Positions 1-8,629 of a stretch of DNA of 64,000 nucleotides are shown here, in pieces. The DNA lies in the NCBI RefSeq assembly GCF_029211265.1, contig NZ_JARGEL010000004.1, positions 27,936 through 91,935 on the forward strand, in the 5' to 3' direction. Under the pieces are notes generated by a model. The model was given only the letters and a program-made list of their open reading frames with translations, did not search any database and was not told the origin of the DNA. A program made the position numbers and the translations under genes. Source of the stretch: Extensimonas soli (lineage in GTDB: Bacteria > Pseudomonadota > Gammaproteobacteria > Burkholderiales > Burkholderiaceae_C). The first letter of the stretch is position 1, and every line of letters starts with the position of its first letter.

Positions 1-698
1 ACGGCCGAGAGCGCCAGCACCAGGCCCAGAAACAGCAGCAGCGCGCGCAAGGCATTGCTCAGCGCCTTGCGCACCGAGAGCACGCTGCCGGTGGCCGAGC
101 GCAGCAGGCGCGCCTCGATGGCCGAAGATATCCACAGCGTGACGAGCAGCACGGCGCCCGTCGTGAGCACGCCTTCGAGCAAGGTGCGCACCGACATGCG
201 CGCACCGCCCACCTTCCAGCTGATGTCGTCGAGCTCCTGCAGCACGCGCGGCAGCAGGCCCGTGACCCACAGCACCATGACTAACCACGCAAGCCACGAA
301 ATGGTGCGCTCCATGGGTCGCACCCAGGGCGAGCTGGGGAACGCCACCTGCAGCACCTTGACGCCCACGCGGATCACCACGAGTGCGATCAGCACGGGGA
401 TCACGAGCTTGAAAGCCGCGAGCGAAATCCACTCGAGCAGCAGCGCGCGCGCCACGTAGCCCAGGCCCAGCAGCACGAGGGGAAACAGGGCGCCATCGAC
501 CACTTTGCGCCCAAGCAGAATCGAAGGTCGGCCATCGTTCGTATAGCCAAAGGCCCGACGCAGCGCCGCCACGGCCAGCCACGCGAGGCCCACGCACAAG
601 GCCAGCGCGGCGAGTTCGATGAGCACCGTGGGGTGAAAAAAAGAGCGCAGCAGATGCTCGATCTGCGCGAGCGCGGGGGGCGGTGGTGTCTTGACCAT
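1..698 (-). CDS. MscS-family mechanosensitive ion channel, N-terminal part (cut by window edge)
   Basis: About 232 codons are visible and the C-terminal end lies outside the window. The start is ATG at 698, preceded by a GAGG Shine-Dalgarno-like sequence. The protein has several hydrophobic segments, for example around LIELAALALCVGLAWLAVAAL and LVIPVLIALVVIRVGV, and the ISWLAWLVMVLWVTGLLP stretch typical of the extended membrane part of MscS-type channels. The pore helix and beta domain would lie further downstream and are not visible. It is the last visible gene of a minus-strand group after a deacetylase-like gene and an enoyl-CoA hydratase, with a 36-bp gap. The family releases solutes on hypo-osmotic shock. 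The assignment rests on the N-terminal half only. Confidence 0.72.
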   Translation of the reverse strand, partial: MVKTPPPPALAQIEHLLRSFFHPTVLIELAALALCVGLAWLAVAALRRAFGYTNDGRPSILLGRKVVDGALFPLVLLGLGYVARALLLEWISLAAFKLVIPVLIALVVIRVGVKVLQVAFPSSPWVRPMERTISWLAWLVMVLWVTGLLPRVLQELDDISWKVGGARMSVRTLLEGVLTTGAVLLVTLWISSAIEARLLRSATGSVLSVRKALSNALRALLLFLGLVLALSA

Positions 699-734
699 TC
701 AGCCTCGTACTATCAATCCTGGGTCAGCCAGGGC

Positions 735-1535
735 TCAGGGTTTCCAACTTGGCTTGCGCTTTTCGGCAAAGGCGCGCGCGCCCTCCTGGGCGGCCTCGTC
801 CATCATGTTCGCGGCCATGGTCTGGCCCGCGAGCTGGTAGGCCGCCGCGAGTCCGAGTTCACGCTGCTGATACACCAGCGCCTTGCCCATGGCCACGGCC
901 ACGCGCGGTTTTTCGAGGATGGCGCGCACGAGCGTTTCGACGGCGTCGTCGAGCGCCTCGGCCGGCACCACGCGGTTCACCAGCCCTTGCGCCTGCGCCG
1001 TGTGCGCGTCGATGAACTCGCCCGTGAGCAGCATTTCCATGGCCTGCTTGAGCGGCACGTTGCGCACCAGCGGCACGCTGGGCGTGGCGCAAAACAGGCC
1101 GTAGTGGATGCCGCTCGTGGCAAAGCGCGCGTCTGCGGCCGCCACGGCCAGGTCGGCCTGCGCCACGAGCTGGCAGCCCGCCGCCGTGGCCATGCCGTGC
1201 ACGCGCGCGATCACGGGCACGGGCAACTGCTGCAGGCTCAGCATCACACGGCTGCACTGCGCAAACAAGCGCTGGTACCAGGCCAGATCAGGATGCACAG
1301 CCATGTCCTTGAGGTTGTGCCCCGCGCAAAACGCCTTGCCCGCACCGGCCAATACGAGCACGCGCACGCTTTCGTCGCCCTGCAGGGCGTCCAGCGTCTG
1401 CTGCAGCGCCGCGAGCATCTCGTCGCCGAGCGCGTTGAAGCGCGCCGGGTCGTTGAGCGTCAGCGTGACCACGCCGCGCGCATCGCGTTGCACGGCGAGC
1501 GGGCTGGCGGCGGAGGTCGAAAGCGGGTCATTCAT
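735..1535 (-). CDS. Enoyl-CoA hydratase/isomerase (crotonase) family protein
   Basis: A 266-residue crotonase-fold protein, normal length for the family. The oxyanion-hole region is visible as AGAGKAFCAGHNLKDM and the second signature as ARVHGMATAAGCQLVAQADL, followed by SGIHYGLFCATPSVPL. The usual catalytic glutamates of ECH-1 are not obvious at the canonical sites, so it may act on an unusual substrate or as an ECHDC3-type protein. I chose ATG 1535 because it has a GAGGGAG Shine-Dalgarno-like sequence upstream and leaves 13 bp after the preceding gene. A start at 1583 would overlap that gene. It probably shares a transcript with the deacetylase-like gene and the MscS gene. Confidence 0.85.
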   Translation of the reverse strand: MNDPLSTSAASPLAVQRDARGVVTLTLNDPARFNALGDEMLAALQQTLDALQGDESVRVLVLAGAGKAFCAGHNLKDMAVHPDLAWYQRLFAQCSRVMLSLQQLPVPVIARVHGMATAAGCQLVAQADLAVAAADARFATSGIHYGLFCATPSVPLVRNVPLKQAMEMLLTGEFIDAHTAQAQGLVNRVVPAEALDDAVETLVRAILEKPRVAVAMGKALVYQQRELGLAAAYQLAGQTMAANMMDEAAQEGARAFAEKRKPSWKP

Positions 1536-1548
1536 GGGCGGCGCTCCC

Positions 1549-2502
1549 TCAAACATCCGCGAGCACGCGCAGGTGGGCTTCAACGCTGCGCGCGAGCGCG
1601 CTCAAAGCGTAGCCGCCCTCGAGGCACGAGACGATGCGCCCGTTGCTGAAGCGCCGCGCCACGTCCTTGATGCGCATGGTGATCCAGGCGTAGTCCTGCT
1701 CGGTCATGCCGAGCTGCCCCATGTCATCCTCGCGGTGCGCGTCGAATCCGGCGCTCACAAAGATCAGCTCGGGCTTGAACTCCTCGAGCCGCGGCATCCA
1801 GGTGATGTCGACGATCTCGCGGATTTCCATGCCGCGCGTGTAAGCCGGCACGGGCACGTTGAGCATGTTCGGGCCCGCCGGATGCTCGCCGCTGTAGGGG
1901 TAGAACGGGTGCTGGAAAATGCCCACCATGAGCGCGCGCGGATCGCCCGCGAGGATGTCCTCGGTACCGTTGCCATGGTGCACGTCGAAGTCCACCACGG
2001 CCACGCGCTGCAGGTTGTAGCGCTGCAGCGCGTACTTGGCGGCGATGGCCACGTTGTTGAAAAAGCAAAACCCCATGGCCTTGTCGCGCGTGGCGTGGTG
2101 GCCGGGCGGGCGCACGGCGCAAAAGGCGTTTTCGATCTCGCCGGCCATGACCGCGTCGGTGGCCGCGATGGCCGCGCCTGCCGAGCGCAGCGCCGCGGGC
2201 CAGGTGTAGGCGTTGATGGATGTGTCGGGGTCTATCTGCGAGTAGGGCGGGCCGCCGGCCTCGAGGTCTTCGCGCAGCCAGTCGTGCAGGCCGCGCAGCG
2301 CCGCAATGTGCAGCCGCGGGTGCGCCAGCTCGATGTCGGCCAGCGCCGCGGGCGGGGCCTCGTAGCGCTCGAGCGCCACGTCCAGCCCGGTGACGAGCAG
2401 CCGGTCTTCGATCGCGTCGAGCCGCTCAGGACATTCGGGGTGGCCGGGCCCCATTTCGTGTTTTTTACAGTCGGGATGGGTGAAGTAACCTGTCTTGCTC
2501 AC
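1549..2502 (-). CDS. Histone deacetylase-family (class II-like) hydrolase
   Basis: A 317-residue Zn-dependent deacetylase of the histone deacetylase/acetoin utilisation superfamily, full length. Visible family motifs are HPECPERL near the N-terminus, RPPGHHA (catalytic His pair), DFDVHHGNGTEDI (metal-binding Asp and His), SAGFDAHREDDMG (metal-binding Asp) and CLEGGY near the end. An open frame extends further upstream, but homology begins at SKTGYFTHPDC, so I place a GTG start at 2502. That start lies 36 bp from the divergent moxR start, so a compact shared promoter region is implied. The substrate in bacteria is probably an acetylated small molecule such as a polyamine; this is inferred from family knowledge. 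Confidence 0.88.
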   Translation of the reverse strand: MSKTGYFTHPDCKKHEMGPGHPECPERLDAIEDRLLVTGLDVALERYEAPPAALADIELAHPRLHIAALRGLHDWLREDLEAGGPPYSQIDPDTSINAYTWPAALRSAGAAIAATDAVMAGEIENAFCAVRPPGHHATRDKAMGFCFFNNVAIAAKYALQRYNLQRVAVVDFDVHHGNGTEDILAGDPRALMVGIFQHPFYPYSGEHPAGPNMLNVPVPAYTRGMEIREIVDITWMPRLEEFKPELIFVSAGFDAHREDDMGQLGMTEQDYAWITMRIKDVARRFSNGRIVSCLEGGYALSALARSVEAHLRVLADV

Positions 2503-2538
2503 AATGCGGCCCTGTCTCTCGATTTTTCCGAACTTTTC

Positions 2539-3477
2539 ATGGATGCACAACGCACAATCCACTCGCTGCTGGATCAGCTTAACACGGTCATCGTCGGCAA
2601 GCCGGCGCAGGTGCAGGACTGTGTGGCCTGCCTGCTCGCTGGCGGCCACCTGCTGATCGAGGACGTGCCGGGCGTGGGCAAGACCACGCTGGCGCAGGCG
2701 CTCGCGCGCAGCTTCGGCCTGCAGTTCGCGCGCGTGCAGTTCACGGCCGACCTGCTGCCCAGCGATTTGCTGGGCGTGTCCGTGTATGAACGCGCGCAAG
2801 AAGACTTCGTCTTCCACCGCGGGCCGGTGTTTGCACAGGTGCTGCTGGCCGACGAAATCAACCGCGCGAGCCCGCGCACGCAAAGCGCCCTGCTCGAAGC
2901 CATGGAAGAAAAGCAGGTTTCCATCGACGGCGAAACGCACGCCCTGCCGCAGCCGTTTTTCGTGATCGCCACGCAAAACCCCAACGACCAGTTGGGCACT
3001 TACGCGCTGCCCGAGTCACAGCTCGACCGCTTTCTGATGCGCATCTCGCTCGGCTACCCCGACCGCGCCGCCGAGCGCGCACTGCTCGCGGGCGGCGACC
3101 GGCGCGCGCTGCTCGAGGGCCTGCTGCCGCTGCTGTCGGGCGAAGACCTGCGCGCGCTGCAAGACGCCGTGCTCGCGGTGCACACCGCGCAGGCGCTGCT
3201 GGACTACGTGCTGGACCTGATCGCCGCAACGCGCTCGGGGCGCTGGTTCGTGCAGGGGCTGTCGCCGCGCGCGGGCATCGCGCTCGTGCGCGCGGCCAAG
3301 GCGCAGGCGTTGATCCAGGGGCGCGACTACGTCGCCCCCGACGACGTGCAGGCCGTGTTGCCGCAGACCATCGCGCACCGCCTCGTTCCCGTGCTGCCCG
3401 CGGGCAGCACGAGCGAAGCGGGGCGCGGCGCCGTCGAACAGGTGCACGCCATGCTCGAGGCCGTGCCATTGCGCTGA
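2539..3477 (+). CDS. MoxR-family AAA+ ATPase
   Basis: A 312-residue AAA+ ATPase of the MoxR type. The Walker A motif GVGKTT is at residues 45-50, the Walker B is LLADEINRA, and sensor 1 is visible as FFVIATQNP, followed by GTYALPESQLDRFLMR, all characteristic of MoxR. The start is ATG 2539. The open frame continues upstream of it, but that part overlaps the divergent gene and carries no family similarity. MoxR proteins act as chaperones that help mature or insert metal cofactors in partner proteins. The gene is followed by a DUF58 gene and a TgpA-like transglutaminase, the standard MoxR-DUF58-TgpA neighbourhood, so a common job at the cell envelope is likely. Confidence 0.92.
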   Translation: MDAQRTIHSLLDQLNTVIVGKPAQVQDCVACLLAGGHLLIEDVPGVGKTTLAQALARSFGLQFARVQFTADLLPSDLLGVSVYERAQEDFVFHRGPVFAQVLLADEINRASPRTQSALLEAMEEKQVSIDGETHALPQPFFVIATQNPNDQLGTYALPESQLDRFLMRISLGYPDRAAERALLAGGDRRALLEGLLPLLSGEDLRALQDAVLAVHTAQALLDYVLDLIAATRSGRWFVQGLSPRAGIALVRAAKAQALIQGRDYVAPDDVQAVLPQTIAHRLVPVLPAGSTSEAGRGAVEQVHAMLEAVPLR

Positions 3478-3512
3478 GCTTGCACGCATCACACGTCCGC
3501 CCTGCGCGCCCC

Positions 3513-4565
3513 ATGCCCGCATCCTCCGCATCCTCCGCACCTGCCGACACCAGTGCCGCACCTGCCGGCCCCGGCCCGCTGCTGCGCCCGCGCGCCTGGC
3601 TGCGCGCGCGCTTTGCGCACTGGTGGCAGGCGCGGCTGCCGCTTGCCGACCAGCTCACGCTCACGCAGCGCAACGTGTACATCCTGCCCACGGGGGCGGG
3701 CTGGATGCTCGCGCTCACGCTGCTCGTGCTGCTCGTGGCGGCGATCAACTTCCAGCTCAACCTCGGCTATTTGCTGACGTTTTTGATAGCGGGCAGCGCC
3801 GTCGCGGGCATGCACGTGTGCCATGCCACGCTGCGCGGCCTGCAGCTACACCTGCTGCCGCCCGCGCCGCAATTCCTGGGCGCGAGCGTGCCCTTGCACG
3901 TGCAGCTCACGAACCCGCGCCGCAGCCCGCGCTACGCCATCGCGCTGGCGCTGCGCAACGACGCCGCGCCCGCCTGGGTCTGGTGCGACGTGCCCGCGCA
4001 AGGCAGCACACAGGTGCAACTGGCCTGGCGCCCCACGCAACGCGGCTACCAGCGCGTGCCACCCATCGTGCTGCAAACGCGCTTTCCGCTCGGCACCTTC
4101 CGCGCCTGGAGCTACTGGCGGCCCGCGGCGCAGGTGCTGGTCTATCCGCAGCCAGAATCCCCTGCCCCGCCGCTGCCGCTGGGCGCGTCAGCCGCAGACC
4201 CGCACGGCGCCCGCACCGTAGCCAAAGGCAGCGGGCAGGACGAATGGGACGGCGTGCGCGCCTACCGGCGCGGCGACACGCGCAAGCAGATCGTCTGGAA
4301 AAAAGCTGCGCAGGCGCTGGCCGCGGGCTCGGACGCGCTCATCAGCCGCGACGCCGTCGCCACGCCGCGCCAGACGCTCTGGCTGACGCCCGCGCAAGCC
4401 GGCCTGCCCACACTGGAGGCGCGCCTGTCCCGCCTCACGGCCTGGGTGCTCGCAGCCGAGCGCCTGGGCCTGCGCTACGGCCTGCGCCTGCCGGGCGTGG
4501 AGATCGCCCCCGACCTGGGGCCGGCCCACCAGCGGCGCTGCCTGGAGGCGCTGGCGCTCGCGTGA
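3513..4565 (+). CDS. DUF58 domain-containing protein
   Basis: A 350-residue protein with two adjacent hydrophobic segments (WMLALTLLVLLVAAINF and LLTFLIAGSAVAGMHV) and then a cytosolic or periplasmic region carrying the DUF58 signature around GSGQDEWDGVRAYRRGDTRK. The start is uncertain: ATG 3513 is chosen, while a TTG at 3480 would give 11 more residues. Neither has a clear ribosome binding site. It follows the MoxR gene by 35 bp and precedes the TgpA-like gene, the usual trio. DUF58 proteins are thought to be MoxR clients with a possible metal-ion-dependent fold; no enzymatic activity can be read from the sequence. Confidence 0.85.
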   Translation: MPASSASSAPADTSAAPAGPGPLLRPRAWLRARFAHWWQARLPLADQLTLTQRNVYILPTGAGWMLALTLLVLLVAAINFQLNLGYLLTFLIAGSAVAGMHVCHATLRGLQLHLLPPAPQFLGASVPLHVQLTNPRRSPRYAIALALRNDAAPAWVWCDVPAQGSTQVQLAWRPTQRGYQRVPPIVLQTRFPLGTFRAWSYWRPAAQVLVYPQPESPAPPLPLGASAADPHGARTVAKGSGQDEWDGVRAYRRGDTRKQIVWKKAAQALAAGSDALISRDAVATPRQTLWLTPAQAGLPTLEARLSRLTAWVLAAERLGLRYGLRLPGVEIAPDLGPAHQRRCLEALALA

Positions 4566-4600
4566 ACATCATTGGAACCGACCCCTATTTCCTTTGCCCC

Positions 4601-4800
4601 CAATCCATTTTTGATAGCTGCTTGCGCTTGATACTCCTTGTCAAAATGCCTTTTTGGCTTAGAAAACCCCCAATAATTGGAATCTGACCCCAATTACCTC
4701 CAATCCTTTTTTGATAGCTGCTCGCGCTTGATGCACCTTGTCAAAATGCCTTTTTGACTTAGAAACCCCCAATAATTGGAATCTGACCCCAATTACCTCT
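4601..4800. repeat. Two tandem ~99-bp repeat units between the DUF58 and TgpA genes
   Basis: Unit 1 spans 4601-4700 and unit 2 spans 4701-4799, nearly identical. A partial third unit (ATTGGAACCGACCCCTATTTCC) precedes them at 4571. Each unit contains the dispersed TTGATAGCTGCT(T/C)GCGCTTGAT motif, the phrase TTGTCAAAATGCCTTTTTG, and an ATTGGAATCTGACCCCAATT palindrome-like end. The last resembles REP-type GGGTCAGA repeats found in many proteobacteria. The block fills the whole 240-bp gap, which is much less GC-rich than its surroundings. It contains no plausible gene. Confidence 0.85.
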
Positions 4801-4805
4801 GCGCC

Positions 4806-6914
4806 ATGACCTCGGTGTTCTCCGCCCTCTCCCGCCTGCCCCGTGAAGCGCGCGATACGCTGTTTCTGCTCGGCGTGGTGGGCTGGATCATCGTGCCGCT
4901 GATCCCCCACGTTCCGCCGTGGGCCAGCGCTTTTGCGGCGGCGCTGCTGCTGTGGCGCGCGGGGCTCGCGTGGCGGGGACGGCCGCTGCCGGGGCGCTGG
5001 GTGCTGGGCGGGCTGCTCGCGCTGGCCGTGGCGGGCACGGGGCTTACGTTCAAAACGCTCGCGGGGCGCGATGCGGGGGTGACGCTGATCGTGCTGCTGC
5101 TCGCGCTCAAGACGCTGGAGCTGCGCGCGCGGCGCGATGCCATGGTGGTGTTCTTCCTCGGCTTTTTCACGCTGCTGAGCAATTTTTTGTTCTCCCAGTC
5201 GCTCCCCACCGCGGCGGCCATGCTGCTCGCGCTGCTGGGGCTGCTCACGGCGCTGGTGCAGGCGCACATGCCCGTGGGCCGGCCGCCGCTCATGCTTGCC
5301 ATGCGCACGGCGCTGCGTCTGATGCTGCTGGGCGCGCCGGTGATGGCGGCGCTGTTTTTGCTGTTTCCGCGCATCGCGCCGCTGTGGGGCCTGCCCAAGG
5401 ACACGCTCGGGCGCAGCGGCCTTGCGGGTGACATGCAGGTGGGGCGCATCGCCGCGCTCGCGCTCGACGACGGCATCGCGCTGCGCGTGCGCTTCGACCT
5501 GGCAGGGGGCAAGCACCCGCCGCAAAGCGCGCTGTATTTTCGCGGGCCGGTGCTGTCGAGCTTCGACGGGCGTACCTGGCGGCCGCTCGACGACATGGCG
5601 CAGGGCGGGCCGTGGCGGCGCCTGGCCAGCCCTGCGGCGCTGCAGGTCAGCGGCGCGCCGCTGCGCTACGAAGTCACGCTCGAACCCAACCAGCAAAACT
5701 GGCTGCTGCTGATCGACGCCGCGCCCGCGCCACCCGCCTTGCCCGAAGGCTTTCAGGCCGCCCTGTCGCCCGAGCTGCTGTGGCGCACGAACCGCCCCGT
5801 GATGAGCGTGTTGCGCTATCGCGCCGAGAGCTATCTGCAGTTCCGCCATGGCCCGCTGCAGCGCAACGCCACGCTGCACGCCTACACCGAGCTGCCGGCG
5901 GGCTTCAACCCGCGCACGCTCGCGCTCGCGGCGCAGCTGCGCACGCAGACGCCGGTGGCGCCCGGCGCCGACCCGGCCCCTGCGCTGGTGCAGGCGGCGC
6001 TCGCGCGCCTGCGCACGGGCGGCTACCGCTACACGCTGGAGCCGGGGGTGTTTGGCACACACAGCGCCGACGAGTTCTGGTTCGACCGCAAGCAGGGCTT
6101 TTGCGAGCACATCGCCTCGGCCTTCGTGGTGCTGCTGCGCGCCATGGGCCTGCCCGCGCGCATCGTCACCGGCTACCAGGGCGGCGAGGTGAACCCCGTC
6201 GATGGCTACTGGACGGTGCGCCACAGCGACGCGCACGCCTGGACGGAGGTCTGGCTCGCGGGCCAGGGCTGGGTGCGCGTCGATCCCACGGCCGCCGTCG
6301 CGCCGGGGCGCGTGGGCAGCTTTGCGCGCCTGCAGGCCCCGGCCGGCGCCTTCGCCACGGCCGTGAACACCGTCATCAGCCCCGGCATGGTGCAGCAGTT
6401 GCGCGCCGTCTGGGAGGCGATGAACAACGGCTGGAACCAATGGGTGCTCAACTACACGCAGGGCCGCCAGCTCGACTTGCTGCGCGCGCTGGGCTTCGAC
6501 GCGCCCGCGTGGCCCGACCTGATTCGCCTGCTCGGCGCGCTCTTGGCCGCAGCCGCGCTGGGCGGCGCCGCCTGGACGCTGTGGGAGCGGCGCCAGCACG
6601 ACCCCTGGCTGCGCCTGCTCGCACGCACGCGCCGGCGCCTCGCACGCGCGGGCCTGCCGCTGCCCGCGCACCTGCCGCCGCGCGCCATGGCCCGCGCGGT
6701 GCAAGCACACTTCGGCCCCGCTGCCGCGCCGCTCGCGCAGTGGCTGCAGCAGCTGGAGCAGCTGCGCTACGCTGCGCCGGCGCCAGGCGCGGCGCAACAG
6801 CCAGCACAAACCCTGCGCACGCTCGCCCGCACATGGCGCCGACTGCCCTGGCCGCACCCGCAGCCGCGCCACGAGCGCCGCCAGCGCCACGAGCGCCGCG
6901 ACAATGGCGGCTGA
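4806..6914 (+). CDS. TgpA-like transglutaminase-domain membrane protein (DUF3488)
   Basis: A 702-residue membrane protein. The N-terminal ~200 residues hold several transmembrane helices (for example GVVGWIIVPLIPHV, VLGGLLALAVAGTGLTF, VVFFLGFFTLLSNFLF), matching the DUF3488/TgpA N-terminal domain. A periplasmic transglutaminase-like core follows with a catalytic Cys in QGFCEHIASAFV, His in SDAHAWTEVW and Asp in VRVDPTAAV. A further transmembrane helix (LLGALLAAAALGGAAWTLW) and a C-terminal DUF4129-like tail complete the TgpA architecture. The start is ATG 4806, immediately after the tandem repeat block. It is the third gene of the MoxR-DUF58-TgpA set. TgpA is essential in Pseudomonas aeruginosa; its substrate is unknown. 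Confidence 0.9.
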   Translation: MTSVFSALSRLPREARDTLFLLGVVGWIIVPLIPHVPPWASAFAAALLLWRAGLAWRGRPLPGRWVLGGLLALAVAGTGLTFKTLAGRDAGVTLIVLLLALKTLELRARRDAMVVFFLGFFTLLSNFLFSQSLPTAAAMLLALLGLLTALVQAHMPVGRPPLMLAMRTALRLMLLGAPVMAALFLLFPRIAPLWGLPKDTLGRSGLAGDMQVGRIAALALDDGIALRVRFDLAGGKHPPQSALYFRGPVLSSFDGRTWRPLDDMAQGGPWRRLASPAALQVSGAPLRYEVTLEPNQQNWLLLIDAAPAPPALPEGFQAALSPELLWRTNRPVMSVLRYRAESYLQFRHGPLQRNATLHAYTELPAGFNPRTLALAAQLRTQTPVAPGADPAPALVQAALARLRTGGYRYTLEPGVFGTHSADEFWFDRKQGFCEHIASAFVVLLRAMGLPARIVTGYQGGEVNPVDGYWTVRHSDAHAWTEVWLAGQGWVRVDPTAAVAPGRVGSFARLQAPAGAFATAVNTVISPGMVQQLRAVWEAMNNGWNQWVLNYTQGRQLDLLRALGFDAPAWPDLIRLLGALLAAAALGGAAWTLWERRQHDPWLRLLARTRRRLARAGLPLPAHLPPRAMARAVQAHFGPAAAPLAQWLQQLEQLRYAAPAPGAAQQPAQTLRTLARTWRRLPWPHPQPRHERRQRHERRDNGG

Positions 6915-6929
6915 ACGATTCCCGCCACC

Positions 6930-8306
6930 ATGCCAAAGATCCCCTGGATTGCACTTCTTTCGATAGCTGCTTGCGCTGTATCCATCAGCGCAAACGCCCA
7001 AAAACACCTGAACATTGCCGCCGACGATCTGCGCGCGGTGCAAGCTACGCCGCAGCCTGCTCCGGCGGCAGCACCCACTTCTGCACCCGCTTCTTCCCCC
7101 GCCTCTGCGCCCGCTGCCTCCCCCGCTTCCACACCAGCAGTTTCCACCGCTCCCGCCCCCTTCGCCCCGGCTTCAGCCCCCGGCAACTACGCCGCCCGCC
7201 CCGACGCCCTCGCCTTTGCCGACGACCTGACCGCGCGCCGCGGACTCGACGCCGCCTGGGTGCGCGCGGCGCTCGCGCAGGCGCGTTACCTGCCGCAACT
7301 GCCCAAACTCGTGCTGCCGCCCCCGCCGGGCAGCGCGGTGAAGAACTGGCAGGTTTACCGCAGCCGCTTCGTCGAGCCCGTGCGCATCCGCGCCGGCGTG
7401 CGCTTTTGGCGCCGCAACGCCGCCACGCTCGCGCGCGCCGAACGCGAATACGGCGTGCCTGCGCAGGTCATCGTCGGCATCCTCGGCGTCGAAACCCTCT
7501 ACGGGCAGCAAATGGGCACACTGCGCGTGCTCGACACGCTGAGCACGCTGGCCTTCGACTTCCCCGCCGAGCACCCGCGCGCGGCCCAGCGCCAGGCGTA
7601 CTTTCGTGGCGAGCTCGAACAGTTCCTGAGCCTGTGCAGCCACACGGGCCTAGGAGCCTGTCGGGCTTTGGGCGTCGATAGCGAGAAGGTGCCCCAGCGA
7701 GGCCAGTTTTTGCCGGATTCGCCGCCCCATAGCAGGACTATGGGGCAAGAAGACGGTAAAAAATGGGCCGCTGCGGCGCATTCGCAGCCGACGATTCCAA
7801 AGTCCGACAGGCTCCCAGACCCCACCGAGCCGCGCGGCAGCTACGCGGGTGCCATGGGCATGCCGCAGTTCATGCCCTCGAGCTGGGTGCGCTGGGCCAT
7901 TGATTACGACGGCGACGGCCGCGTGGACCTGAGCCACAGCGCCGCCGACGCCATAGGCTCGGTGGCCAACTACCTGGCGGGCCACGGCTGGACCCCCGGC
8001 ATGCCCGCGTACTACGCGCTGCAGTTCGACCCGGCACACCTGCAGCTCGACGCCCTGCTCGCGCCCGACATCCTGCCCAGCTTCAGCGCCGCGCAGATGC
8101 AGACGCAGGGCGTGCTGCTCGACGCCGCAGGCCAGGCGCACGAGGGCATGCTGGCGCTGATCGAGCTCAAAAACGGCGCTGCCGCGCCGAGCTATGTCGC
8201 CGGCACGGGCAACTTCTACACCCTTACGCGCTACAACTGGTCCAGCTACTACGCCATGGCCGTGCTCGCGCTCGGGCAGTCCGTGGCGCAGGCCTATGAC
8301 CGCTGA
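6930..8306 (+). CDS. mltB: Lytic murein transglycosylase B, with an in-frame 55-residue palindromic-element insertion
   Basis: A 458-residue MltB-type lytic transglycosylase that cleaves peptidoglycan with 1,6-anhydro product formation. It has an N-terminal export signal (MPKIPWIALLSIAACAVS), an Ala/Pro/Ser-rich linker to about residue 85, then the catalytic domain with Glu188 in ILGVETLYGQQMG and the family motif GSYAGAMGMPQFMPSSW. Residues 242-296 (7653-7817) are encoded by a family-1 mobile repeat inserted in frame just before GSYAGAMG. Deleting it gives the ordinary sequence SHTGLDPTEPRGSYAG and a 403-residue protein of normal size. The insertion is in the catalytic domain, so activity is uncertain. 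The signal-peptide codons overlap a copy of the dispersed ATAGCTGCTTGCGC motif. Confidence 0.9.
   Translation: MPKIPWIALLSIAACAVSISANAQKHLNIAADDLRAVQATPQPAPAAAPTSAPASSPASAPAASPASTPAVSTAPAPFAPASAPGNYAARPDALAFADDLTARRGLDAAWVRAALAQARYLPQLPKLVLPPPPGSAVKNWQVYRSRFVEPVRIRAGVRFWRRNAATLARAEREYGVPAQVIVGILGVETLYGQQMGTLRVLDTLSTLAFDFPAEHPRAAQRQAYFRGELEQFLSLCSHTGLGACRALGVDSEKVPQRGQFLPDSPPHSRTMGQEDGKKWAAAAHSQPTIPKSDRLPDPTEPRGSYAGAMGMPQFMPSSWVRWAIDYDGDGRVDLSHSAADAIGSVANYLAGHGWTPGMPAYYALQFDPAHLQLDALLAPDILPSFSAAQMQTQGVLLDAAGQAHEGMLALIELKNGAAAPSYVAGTGNFYTLTRYNWSSYYAMAVLALGQSVAQAYDR
7653..7815 (+). mobile_element. Family-1 palindromic element, copy A (inside mltB)
   Basis: A 163-bp element starting GGAGCCTGTCGGGCTTTGG and ending with the inverted copy, flanked by TA on the left and CA on the right. 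The CA is presumably a mutated TA duplicate. It adds 165 bp (55 codons) to mltB without a stop and is read in the frame Gly-Ala-Cys-Arg. The central loop is CAGGA between CCCCATAG and CTATGGGG. Confidence 0.9.
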
Positions 8307-8629
8307 CGCTCTCATAAAAGAAGCTATCAGCGCTTGATGGGTAAGCGCTAGAGCCATTTTTTGTTCTAAACCCGGAACCCCAGCCGAGCGTCGCGCGCAC
8401 GCTGAGGGCGGCAAGCAGCTGCGCATCCCTAGGGACTAACCCGCATACGCTCGCACCCCAGCGGTGGCACTATTTGTCCGAACAAGCAGACAAGGTGACC
8501 GGGCGCAGGCTGCTGTCACACGCATCCCCCACACCTTGCCCGGGCTTGCCTTGCGCCGCGCGCCGGCGCATGGGCCACGTCCACGGGCTGCGCCACACCC
8601 CACGGACAACCACAGAAAAACGCCCCCCC
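8307..8629. other. Intergenic region with one dispersed ATAGCTG motif
   Basis: A 323-bp gap between mltB and the CoA-transferase gene. At 8314-8362 it contains the dispersed motif in the form AAGCTATCAGCGCTTGATGG followed by GTAAGCGCTAGAGCCA and a T-run. This may work as a terminator for mltB, but the hairpin is weak. The remainder shows no convincing gene. An open frame continues upstream of the CoA-transferase ATG, but it lacks family similarity. Confidence 0.6.

Noticed and set aside
1108..2538. Extended N-terminus for the MoxR gene
   Set aside because: The extension overlaps two convincing minus-strand genes and lacks similarity to MoxR.
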